Assembly: GCA_013399115.1 (NCBI GenBank)
Contig: VXAA01002207.1
Coordinates: 97,798 to 161,797 of the forward strand
Direction: 5' to 3'
From: Anseranas semipalmata
Lineage: Eukaryota; Chordata; Aves; Anseriformes; Anseranatidae
DNA length: 64,000 nt
The translations under genes and the position numbers were made by a program. Shown one piece after another: positions 11,041 to 21,700 of this stretch. Position 1 is the stretch's first letter. Every line of letters starts with the position of its first letter. The notes beneath the pieces were generated by a model, which made no database searches, was not told the DNA's origin, and worked only from the letters and a program-made list of their open reading frames with translations.

Positions 11041-13167
11041 GTTATCAGGGAACATTCTCAATAGTGATGGTAAACTAAGTGCTAAGATAGAGTGAGAATT
11101 CACCACACAAAATCTGCATTTTACTAGTGCTAGGAGAATGTTCTGCTGCCACAGAATGAGACCAGGGCTGAGACTGAAATTGTCAAAATGCTACGTAGAG
11201 CTGACGTGCCTTTACAGGACTGGGTGTGCAAGGAAAGCTCTGCAAGTAACCTCAAAAACTTTACATTTTGATGCCACAAGAAAATGCTGGAAATGGGAAT
11301 TCAAAACCATAAAAAATTACAGAGTTGACTGTGTTAGAAGAGAATGTGTCAGTGTGATAGACGAGATGAAAAACAAAGGCTCACGGGCCTGTTATATGGT
11401 AATCTTACAAGAGCCTCCTGGTCTTGGCATCCTGAGGCAAGCCAGCATGATGGGAGGGTGGGCTGGGCTCTGTGAGCAGCCTGCTGGGAAGCCCTCCCAA
11501 AACCACTTGGTCCTCCCTGTGTGTGGCAGCAGCTACCAGGTAGGGGGACCTTTGTCCTCCCTGTGGTGCTGAGTGTCTTTGAGGCATTCCCCCCAGTTTC
11601 TGGTTATGCTTTCAAGCACAAGAGAGGAGTTGTGAGAAGGACGCAGGGGCAGTGATGTAGCCAACGCACAACTCTCCTAATTTAGTCTTTCCTCGGGAGC
11701 GGGCACGTTACCAGCCCCAGAGAGCCCGAGACCCAGGCTGCCGCCTGCAACCTGAACCAGACCAGGAGCTGGGACTGGAGCACCGGCACAGCGGGGCAGC
11801 AGGGAGGGGAGAGCAACGCCTACACGCAGCCAGGCTAACTGGCTTGAGAGGCTCAGGTGGAGTCACCCTCGGTGGGCACCCCGGTGGCATCCTAGCGCAT
11901 GCCTCTGAAGAAAGGAGTCCTCAGCACACGTCTGAAAATTTCAAATATTACTGGTTTAGGTGGGCATTAAGCAGGGATGGACCTGGGGATTTGGGTTCAA
12001 TGGAGGCAGCTGAAACAACCTGCAAGAGCTGAAAGAGGGGTGAGTGCTTTCCTGAAGGAGATACCTCCATAAAGCATCTTAAGGAGATGGGCCCTCAAGA
12101 GCTACAGGCTGGTCCCAGCCTGGGTGGTGGCCCCAGGGAGGATCCTCCTCCCTGCCCTCTGCCCCTCATACAGCTCTCCAGAAGTTCCCAGTTCCTGCTA
12201 ACTCCTATTTTGGATGTAAGAACCCCTTGAGGCATTGGAGAGAAGCCTGTCGCCTCATTCCTTGCAATCAGCCCTATAAAGTAGAAGCAGATAAGCTGGG
12301 GAGCCCTGTTAACCCACCCTTAACTGATCCTGACACCAGCTCACAGCTCTAGGGTCTAGCAGGATGATTTTTTTTTTTTTTCTCAGAAGAAAAGATATTC
12401 CATGGTGATTTCATTTCTGTCAAATACAAATGGATGAAAATATATCACCATCTTTCCTAAACCTTTTCCTTAATCAGGATGCAGGATAAGGGAGTCCCTG
12501 GGTTGTATAATTTTTATCTGAAGATTTATGTTTTGTGTTTGCTGTGCCTCAGCAAAATTCCCAGCTCCCCACATCTCATTTCTGGTTGAGTTTAGACAAA
12601 TCCAAAACCTGACATCTATTTTTGGCTGCTATCTTTATTACTACTCATATATGATCAGAGCTGTTTGAAATGCTTGCAGTGGTAGGAAAAGTTTGATGCC
12701 AAAACACTCTGCAATACTGAGTTTCCTAAATAAGCTTTGATAGCAGAGGGATTTTTTGATCTTAGCTGTCCGTATGACTGGAACAACATGGAACTTGTCC
12801 TCTTTGTGATGGTGTTCTCATAATCTCACTTTTCTTTTTATAAATCCTAAACCTTTGGGAATGGGAGATTTGCAATGAGGATACCAGATTTGTTGGAAAG
12901 GAAGATGAAGTTTTTCATGAAAAGGTTGAGAGAAAACAGCATGAAAATGTCTGTAGGCATAGACCTGAGGGTCAGGAGCTGGTGCCTCTGCCACCTTGCC
13001 CTCTGTGCAAGGTGCGAGCTCCCAGGCCTGTAGGAGCCTGGAGGTGGAGGAGGTCTCCTGCTGTGCCAGGGGGTGAGTTGCCTGTGCTCAGCTGTTGGTG
13101 TTACAGGCTCTGAGGAGAAATTAAGCTTTTCCTCCAGGGCTGAACCTGGTCCAAGAGACATGTGTGG
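11041..13167. other. Intergenic DNA between two CR1 copies
   Basis: No gene recognised. There is a short T tract at about 12368-12381. A 144-codon open frame at 11138-11572 lacks any recognisable motif and I do not call it. Confidence 0.55.
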
Positions 13168-14120
13168 GATCTTCCTCAGCGGTCTCTATTGGGACCAGCG
13201 CTGTTTAACATCTTTGTCGGCGACATGGACAGTGGGATCGAGTGAACCCTCAGCAAGTCTGCCAAAGACACCAAGCTGTGTGGTGCAGTGGACACCCTGG
13301 AGGGAAGGGATGCCATCCAGAGGGACCTGGACAGGCTGGAGAGGTGAGCCTGTGTGAACCTCATGAAGTTCAACAAGGCCAAGTGCAAGGTCCTGCACCT
13401 GGGTCGAGGCAATCCCAAACATGAATACAGGATGAGTGATGAGTGGATAGAGAGCAGCCCTGTGGAGAAGGACTTGGGGGTACTGGTAGATGAAAAACTC
13501 AACATGAGCCAGCAGCGTGCACTTGCAGCCCAGAAAGCCAACCATAGCCTGTGCTGCATCAAAAGAAGCATGACCAGCAGATGGAGGGAGATGAATTTCC
13601 CCCTCTGCTCTGCTCTTGTAAGACCCCACCTGGAGCACTGCGTTCAGCTCTGGGGCCCCCAGCACAAGGAGGACATGGAGCTGTTGGAGTGAATCCAGAG
13701 GAGGGCCATTAGGATGATCAGAGGGCTGGAGCACCTCTCCTATGAAGGCAGGCTGAGAGAGTTAGGGTTGTTCAGCCTGGAGAAGAGAAGGCTCCAGGGA
13801 GACCTTACAGTGGCCTTCCATGGGGAGGGACTCTTTGTCAGGGAGTGTAGTGATAGGACAAGGGGTAATGGTTTTAAACTAAAAGAGGAGAGATTTAGGT
13901 TAGATATTATGAAGAAATTCTTCACTCAGAGGGTGGTGAGGCACTGGAACAGGTTGCCCATAGAAGCTGTGGATGCCCCATCCCTGGAGGTGCTCAAGGC
14001 CAGGCTGGATGGGGCCCTGGCCAACCTGATCTAGTAGGAGGTGTCCCTGCCCATGGCAGGGGGGTTGGAACCAGATGGTCTTTAAGCTTCCTTCCAACCC
14101 AAACCATTCTATGATTCTGC
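13168..14120 (+). mobile_element. CR1 LINE copy, well preserved 3' end of ORF2 plus 3' UTR
   Basis: The sequence reads through the end of the CR1 ORF2 reverse transcriptase: NIFVGDMDSG at the start, then [74 protein letters not shown], and HWNRLPIEAVDAPSLEVLKARLD. The 3' UTR ends in ACCATTCTATGATTCTG (14104-14119), the normal CR1 tail. It is 5'-truncated, as most CR1 copies are. In-frame stops occur at about 13246 and 13346, with another before the RGLEHL block. There is a small internal loss around 13808-13826 compared with the family. It is much closer to consensus than the other CR1 copies here, so it is probably one of the younger ones. Confidence 0.95.
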
Positions 14121-17100
14121 AACTCTGTCATTAGCCTCAGTGTGCAGACTTCATGTCCTGGGACCTTGAACTGAAGGACTCGATCACTGACCGCACAGTG
14201 TGCCCAAACATACACAAGAGGAAGGGGCATCCCACACGACAGCAGTGCTGACCCACAACAGGCAGGTTTGGGACTGTTTTGGGAGAAGGTCCTCTGTACC
14301 AAGCTGCTGCTGGACATGATGTGTCTTTCTTGCTCCAGGATCCCAGAGGGGAGGTACGAGTGGCCGGCAAAGCCATGGAGCAGGAGAGGGGCATTTTGAC
14401 CATGCTGCAGAAATAGAAACTGTGAGCCGGGTGGCAGGGTGGCGTGAGCCAAGGATCGAGTGAGCGAGTCCCTCTTTCTCTGCGTGCCCTGAGAGGTCTT
14501 GCTCCTCCCCAGGGAAGCATGGACCGGCAGCTGGCGTTTGTCTTGGTCGTGGTAGCGTGCCTGTGAAACCACAGGTTGTCGATTCGCTGCAATTCATCTG
14601 TTTTGTTGTTGTTGTTAACAGAGAGCTGTTTCTGCAACTCCTGAATGTATTTAGGCCAAAGCAATACCATCCTTCCGTATACTGCAAGCCTGCTGTAAGA
14701 AGCAAGAACGAAGATGAACACAAATGAGCCCAAGGAACAGGTGCTGCTGCAGGAGACTGGGAATTGGGACTAAACTGCTGGTTACGTGCATGAACACAAT
14801 GCCTACTGGTTTCATATCTCACATCTCTGATTATCTACATGCATCTTATCACCCAGCCCGTGCCATCCCTCACATCCTTTTGTGCCCATTTCTGTCTGAG
14901 GAACTCCTATAGCTTTTACCAAAGCCAACTGGAATTTCAAGTATGCTTTACATGACATTTTAAGTCAGTAAATCTCATTTTCACAAGATCCAGTACAACT
15001 GGGGATTCATTTTTTTTGTAATAGTGTGTCTTGATTTTTCCTAAGGCTCCCATGATGCAAATGTTACCAGGCTTTTATGGGATCGGATGCGTTAAATTGC
15101 TCTGTATGATTCCCGCTGTTACTATCGAATGCCTTATCCCCAGTAAGTGGGTAAGTGCAGATTTGCTGATCACAACATAGGGAAAAGGTAGCATAAAGCA
15201 TAAGACAGTTGCTAAATATACCAAGAAGGAAAATAAATTCGTGTCTGTAAGATGGAATTGCTAGTTAAAATGTTAAACATATGAATATAATAGGATAGTA
15301 GCAATTAAAAAATCTAAGTATTCAGAAAATGCAGAACCAAAGATTGAAGTCAAGGCAGACAGAATCTTGATACATGCGTATCAAAAAAACCCTTTCTCTG
15401 CCTCTAATTCCTGTTACACATTGGAACAAAGATCCTTCTGCGTTCACCTGGCTTACACCAGGCTAACTTCCAGTATCAGCTTCAGAATCTCTCCAGTTAT
15501 TGCTGCTTTGTGGCCAAGACCAAGGTGGCTGGCCATGACCACCAGACACTCCCTGAACCTCCGTCCCTTTTCCCACCCAAGGAACCACAGCCACTGTTCA
15601 GCCCTGCACTTTGCAGCTCCAGGATGGACCTTTGCCGAAACCGGATTTTTCTTCAATCCATACTGGGTGCACGGGAGTCCCCATTCACACACGAAGGAAA
15701 GACAGAGTCTGGAGACACCTGAAGGGAAAAGCTTTTGGCCTCCCGCAGCACCTTCCCATGGGGCCACCCACACTCTCCTTCACAGAAGCTGAATGAGTTA
15801 GCGTAGGAGAGACACCGTGACACAGAGTAGAGCTCTGTTACACATTTCCTTGTCACTGCCCCAGCAGTCCTTGCTTTTATTTTGCATGCAACAAGCCGAT
15901 CCTTTTAGCAGGAGAGCGAAGGAACTGCATCAGAGCTAGGGTAGCACCATTAGTAGCTAGGTTGCTGTTATAAGGAACGAGCGCTGCAAGGGTTACATCT
16001 CAGTCAGGCTGAGGAAGCTATGAAATGAAAGAGACAATTAGCAGCTAGCTGAAGAGAAAGGGAAGGAAGGAAAGGGAGATTAAAAAACAAAGGTCTCTGT
16101 TAGTGGAAAGTTGTAGCCCTGCAGCAGAGCTGTGAGAATCCAGCCTCTCATGCCTCTACCTCTTTCTTCCTCTGCAATGTGCTAGGAAAATAAAATTTTA
16201 AAAATAGCGGTGGTGTGAGGACAAGTGAAATCCACTGATTTCAGAAGAGCTGATAAATATCAATACTTGTTTTTAAAAACCATCAACCTGTTACCTGAGA
16301 ATTTCTGAGCACCCTGGAAAAATAAATGCATCATCCCATCTCTATTTCAAAGAGAAGACTGAAGTACGGAGGCAGTACCCCTGTGTTCAGGGCAACACAG
16401 CAGGTTGATGGAAGGCCATGGATGGAGCAAGCTGTGAACTTGTAGTGCATTCAGAGGAGGGAAGAGGCGAAGGAGGCTTGTGTTGTGTTTTTCCCGTTAG
16501 CTAGGGGTTTGGCTAAAAATAAAATGAAAGATGCGTTTATTTTTAATAAAAGGCACTCTCTATCGAGCAGCTCGCTGGCAGCAGGGGCCGGCCGGCAGCC
16601 CTGGGGCACGACGCTCTGTCCCTCAGCCTGGGGACAGGAGGTGGCACGGGCGCAGGCCGTGGGCACGGGCACCCCACGAAGGCTCCCACGCCAAAAAGCC
16701 CGGCCTCTGCAGGCGCAGGCTCCCCGTCGTGCCCCGACCGCCCCGCTGCGGCAGCCAGCTCCTGCCCTCCCCGTGCAGCACGCGGTGCTTTGGGAAACCC
16801 ACGGGCTGCTCCCCGCTGGTCTTCGGGTGTTCACTGCCTTGCCGCAGGCTTGATCCGATCGGAAGCTCTACAGCTCCACTGCTCTTACCGCTCCTCTGAA
16901 GCCTTTTATTTACCTCGCTCATATTCTTGGGTAAGTTGCTAAATTAAAATAAATTCTGCAAATTCCATGGATAATATATAGCTTCAGTGACACTGCCTGA
17001 AGCTTTTATTGGCAACTGTTATCTCTAACTACAGATATATATATATTTTTTGCGTGACTTGTTCCCACCAGCTTGGTTATATGAGAGGCTATTGCCGAAG

Positions 17101-18323
17101 CAATATTTTCTCATATACCTGTTTATGATTTTGTTCCTTCAGCCAGTAGGAGAAAGAAAGTCACTACCTGAAAAGGTTGTTCAAAGCCGGGTGCCTGGCT
17201 TGAAAGTATGCAGTAATTTTGGTGCGGGGACAGCTTGAAGCAGGATCTGCTGGATAAAATTCCCCGATTTGTGCTGTGCAGAATCAATGGCCTGTGGGAT
17301 TTCTCCCAGCATTACCTGTAATCAGCAGCATTTTCTTCCAGTCTCCTGCTTTCTGCGGTAGCAGCAAATGGGCAGGTATTTGGTGTTTGACACCGAACAC
17401 CCTAAATGCCTGTGACCACAAGCTGAATACCAGATGCAGTTCTGCAGTTTGCTGCTGTTGAAGAGGCAGAACAGCGAGCCTGATTCCCACTTCCACCACG
17501 ATTGTCTTCGTGTCTCTGACCGCATAGAGGGCCCTACCAGCAGTGGCTTATAAAAATGCACGGTACCGCTTTTTAACATGCTTCCCAATTTTTATATGGC
17601 AGAGTGATATAGAAAGGAACTTTGCCTGAAGACCTCCACCCCCAAGATCAGTTATGAGCCTGGGGAGGTGGTTTCACAGGATGGCAAGTCCAGAACCGTG
17701 TCTCTTGGAGCTAGAATGAAACTGGCCAGCGACAAAGCAGCACAAGTCTAAAGCTCCTGGGCTGGCTCAAATGTCTCCCAGAAATGTTGCCAGGGTGCCT
17801 CTCAGACACTAGAGGTTACCACCAGCTGTGCAACAGCCGCCAGTGCCTTTGCTGTGCCCGGTCACCAGGTCTGTGTTGCACCCCTCTCCTTGTTTTGCTC
17901 CTAAATTTGCTGTGCCTTGGCACCCTGCCATGCTTTAAATCCCTGGGCTCTGGGAGTTTATGTTGTCTTTGGACACTGGATGCAGAGGGGCAGGCTCACA
18001 GCTGAAATCATGCCTCTCCCTGGGCACCTGAAATGCCACCAGACCCAAGCCAGACTGCACCACTGCCATGCAAGCTCCCACTAGACTCCAAACCAGACCA
18101 CGGAGGAGGCGTGGGATCTGCTGGCCTCTACAGCCACAGCAGTGTCTCATCGGCAATGTGCACAGTGACATGCACATGGCACGAATGCTGTACAGATGTT
18201 TCAGCATCTTTCAGGACCTTGAGCAATACTGGGACAGTGGAAAGCCTCTGAATTAGGCTGAGAAGAAAGTAAAGGGCTACTGTGCCTGCTGCAGCTTCAG
18301 CACAGCATCCTGCTCCATGCACT
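14121..18323. other. Intergenic DNA with minus-strand open frames and a GC-rich patch
   Basis: No gene is called. At 14137-14822 all three minus-strand frames are open for long stretches. One of these follows a good minus-strand 3' splice site (see findings). A GC-rich patch lies at 16555-16860. There is a short TTG repeat at 14603-14617 and a purine-rich stretch near 16050-16080. The remainder shows nothing I can name. Confidence 0.55.
16555..16860. other. Isolated GC- and CpG-rich patch
   Basis: About 300 bp with strongly raised G+C and many CpGs, flanked on both sides by AT-rich DNA. Several frames are open on both strands, as expected for such composition. It could be an orphan CpG island (promoter of a non-coding RNA, or a regulatory element) or simply an old GC-rich repeat. 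No core promoter motif decides between these. Confidence 0.45.
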
Positions 18324-18328
18324 GTGGG
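18324..18328. repeat. Left target-site duplication of the solo LTR
   Basis: GTGGG directly before the LTR start; the same five bases follow the LTR at 18729-18733. Confidence 0.7.
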
Positions 18329-18728
18329 TGTATTGGGTTTGTGTGGCAAGGTTTTGGTAGCAGAGGGCTGCAGAGGTGGCCTCTGTGAGCAGAGCCCAGC
18401 AGCTGCCCCATGTCAGATCAGAGCCAGCTCCAGCCGGCTCCAAAAGGGACNNNNNNNNNNNNNCCCTGCGGCCCGTGGAGAGGCCCATGGTGGAGCAGGC
18501 CATCCCCCTGCAGCCCATGGGTACCACACGGAGCAGATCTCCACGCTGCAGCCTGTTTTGCAAAACAGAGTCCGTTTTGCCTGTGATGGTAATTGGTGAG
18601 TGATCTCCCTGTCCTTATCTCAACCCTTGAGCCCTTTCCACCATATTTTCTCCCCCTCTCTCTTTGAGGAGGGGGAATGAGAGAGCGGTTATGGTGGAGT
18701 TGCTGCCCAGCAGGGTAAAACCACCACA
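18329..18728 (+). mobile_element. Solo LTR of an avian endogenous retrovirus (ERVL-like)
   Basis: The element starts TGTATTGGGTTTG and ends ACCACCACA, so it has TG...CA termini, and it is flanked by GTGGG on both sides. A 5-bp duplication is usual for ERVL-type elements. The start (GGGTTTGTGTGGCAAGG) and the last 190 bp (TAATTGGTGAGTGATCTCC and the GAGGAGGGGGAATGAGAGAG block) match a repeat I recall as abundant in many bird genomes. No internal retroviral coding region is present, so it is a solo LTR. A run of 13 N (18451-18463) interrupts it. The CCCGTGG / GGAGCAG repeats after the gap are what remains of an internal tandem array. It looks much shorter than relatives I recall, so sequence is probably missing at the gap. 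The family name is from memory and unverified. Confidence 0.8.
18451..18463. other. Assembly gap (13 N) inside the LTR
   Basis: Run of 13 undetermined bases. It lies at the edge of the LTR's internal tandem repeats, so the stated size is probably not the true size. Confidence 0.95.
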
Positions 18729-18733
18729 GTGGG
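18729..18733. repeat. Right target-site duplication of the solo LTR
   Basis: GTGGG directly after the LTR end, identical to 18324-18328. Confidence 0.7.
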
Positions 18734-21700
18734 TGAGGAACCTGTGAAGGCTTTCCTATTCCTCAGTTTCTTTGCTGAGGCATACTGCCTTCCCTTTGGT
18801 TGCTGGCAGCCTGTTTCTGGGAAGGAGTGGCTGAATCTGAGGGGCAGAGAGGCACCACTGTGTTCAGAGAGGCTGCAAACCCAAGCAGAAGTTCACCGTC
18901 CGTCCCCCAGCTCGTCCCTCACTTCTGGGGAAGCTTCAGGTGTTTCAGCATCGCCTGAGGAGCTCTGCTTGCTGGAAGGGTTGGGCATAGTTGGACCCCC
19001 TCGCCTCCCAGGCAAAGAAAGAGCTGAGGGCAGGAGGGAAACCAAATCCTCCAGGACGGTACATCAGAGACTTCCACTGGAAATGCAAACAGTAGTACTA
19101 TTTAACACGTATTAATGTTCTAGGTACAACAAAATAAATTACCTAATCTATTCATCTATTCTCTGATGAAAACTTGCTGGTTTGGACTGGCCTCATTTTC
19201 TCTTTGTCTGAAGCTCTCTGATGGCATCCTATTTAATTTCCCCTTTCATTGAGAAACCATGCTTCCAAATGTGAGCATTGTTAGCATGCTCTGCCTAATT
19301 AGTGATAATAATCTTCGTTGAGGCATGCTGAATTCAGAGACATCCAGTAAAAAGTGTTTTCTTTTTTTTTTTTTTTTTTCCCCCCATTGGCCTTGTCTGT
19401 CAGGCTGCTTTCCGTAGCTATAGCTCCAGCCACATCTGGTAAAATGCCCGTCGTCACTGGTAGGGACGATGGGCACGGCGTCGGGGAGCGTGCGAAGGAG
19501 GCCGGAGGCCGGAGGCAGCCAGCAGGGCCCATCAGACCCAGGCTCGGCCAGCGGCACGGAGCCGGCTCGAGCACCAGCCCAGCCTGAGGGGCGCGGGGCC
19601 AAGCGAGCGGCGGTGCAGGGACCGGGCCAGACCCACCGGGAGCACAGGAGCAGCGAGGGTGACGTCCTGCCCTCCCCACACCAGTTACCAAAACTTCTGA
19701 GGTAAGGAAGATTATAACCTGAGACTTACCGTAATGGTTTTTCTCCATAAGGAAATTGCCTTCGTCAGGCAATGAGCCTCCCCACTCTCATGAACAACAA
19801 AACCAAGGGAGACAGAATAGGAAAGTCATGCCCTGCCACCATCTTTTGGTCCTACAAATGTGCTTGTCCTTCCACACAACTGCTGCCCAGTTAGGGACAT
19901 GGCGCTTTCTGGGCAAGAATTAAGGACTTTGGTGTCAAGAGGACCACCAGCCTGGCACATTACCTACAGTCTATGCACACCCAGTGCAGCAGTGGCATTA
20001 TAAAGGGCCTTTCAGAGCTTCTCCCACCACTCCCCTGCACACACCATCAACCAAAACAGCCAGAAGCGGATCCCTGGCTGGTGAACTGTCCTGCTACAGC
20101 TGCTGCCCAGATGAGAGGCTTGAAACACGTGGTGGCCAAACCCAAGAGCATGTGGGCAGCAGTGGGGAGGCAGCCCAGGACTTCCAGTGGAGATATGTCC
20201 TATGGTTCTGTGCTGATCTGGGAGGTTGATGCACCATGGATTTGTCCCCTTGGATCCCACTGTGCAACCAAGCCAGTGGCAAGGAATCCTCCTGAAGGGG
20301 AGACCAGGGTGTAGAGCACTGGCAGCCTGGGGTGTCTGTGCCCAAGGCTTAGCACAAGGTCCTGGACATGTGATCCTGCAAATCTTGCAGAAACAGTGAG
20401 TTGTCTGATATGTAACTGCACCCTTGAGCCTTCTACGTCTGATAAATAACTGTGCCCTGTGTGGATCTGGCACTGCTGGTCACAAAGCCACGTTGAAGCC
20501 AGTGCTCCATACTTCTGAGGCTTTTGACACTTGAGGAGCATCAGACCTACGAGGCAAGCCAACAGCAGCTCTGCTGGCAAGTGATAGGCATGCAAGCTGT
20601 AGGTCATTTTATGAAGGCTTTTCCCAGGGTTCAAGAAGACTTTATAAATGAGCCATAGAGAAAAACTGTTGCAATTTTTCAGAGCTCCCTGTGTATAAAG
20701 ATGGAATTTGCCCAGAGAAGCACTGTCCCTACAGTGTGCAGAGATCTAGAGTACACTGGGAGATTGATCCCTTGTAGCTGAAAATTACCATTACTGTTCA
20801 ATTGCATACAGACATCTTAAATTATTAATGGCATTCCTGCCTGAGGGTAAGTATTGTAGATTCACATTCTGAGATTTTTAAGAGCTCTTTGCTCACAACT
20901 AGGGCTGTTAAATATAGTTATTTGCTTTATACATCTTCAATAGATCAATACCAGCTGAAGGAATACCAGGGGGATAGAGAGTGAGAGTAAAGGTGTAAGG
21001 AGTAAATCTACCACCAGTATGCCTCAGATCATCAGGGTTTTCTAGATCTGGCCAAGGTTTTGTCCCCTAACCTAACTCTAACCTCGTCACTGGCCAGCCC
21101 TTGAATCACGGGTGAAATTCATGCAGCTGCACGCAGCACATACGCTTTAAGCAAAAGCCAAACTGTCGCTTTTAATCTAGCGTTTTCCAGCTGCTTAACT
21201 TGTTTTGGAAAAGGAACAGTAAAGTGGTTGTCTTTCTGATGTGAAGCACTTTATCAAAAGCTACTTTGAGAGCCCCTTTTCTGTTATCTCTTGACAAACA
21301 AGGCATCGTGGACTAAAATTTCCACGACAAAGTAGCAGAAGGCTCTGATGCTCTCCCTTGGGCAAGAGGCTCCATCTTTAAAGCATCCCTTGCTACCGAA
21401 AGCGGTTCCCACGCGTTGCACGCAAGCAATGTCACTTCCTGCAGAGCAGTTTGGGAACCTGCCCCAGAACCTCACTTCTCTTTGCCCTTGCAGCAGTCGC
21501 ATATGTCCTGTGGGCTGTTTTCCTGCATAACAAAAGACCACAGCTTACGAACCGGGAAGGAGACAGCCAAGCACCCACACACGGCCCTTGCAGCAGCCAG
21601 CTCCCAGAGCCAGCAGGGATGCTGTCCTGGGCAGTCCCACAAGCTCCTGGTGGCCCAGAAGACTTGCCTTTGCGCTTCCCTCTCCATATAGGAAGCTGTA

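Noticed and set aside
20012..20634. Minus-strand frames of 144 and 153 codons in overlapping registers
   Set aside because: Two registers open at once, no domain, no splice or promoter signals.
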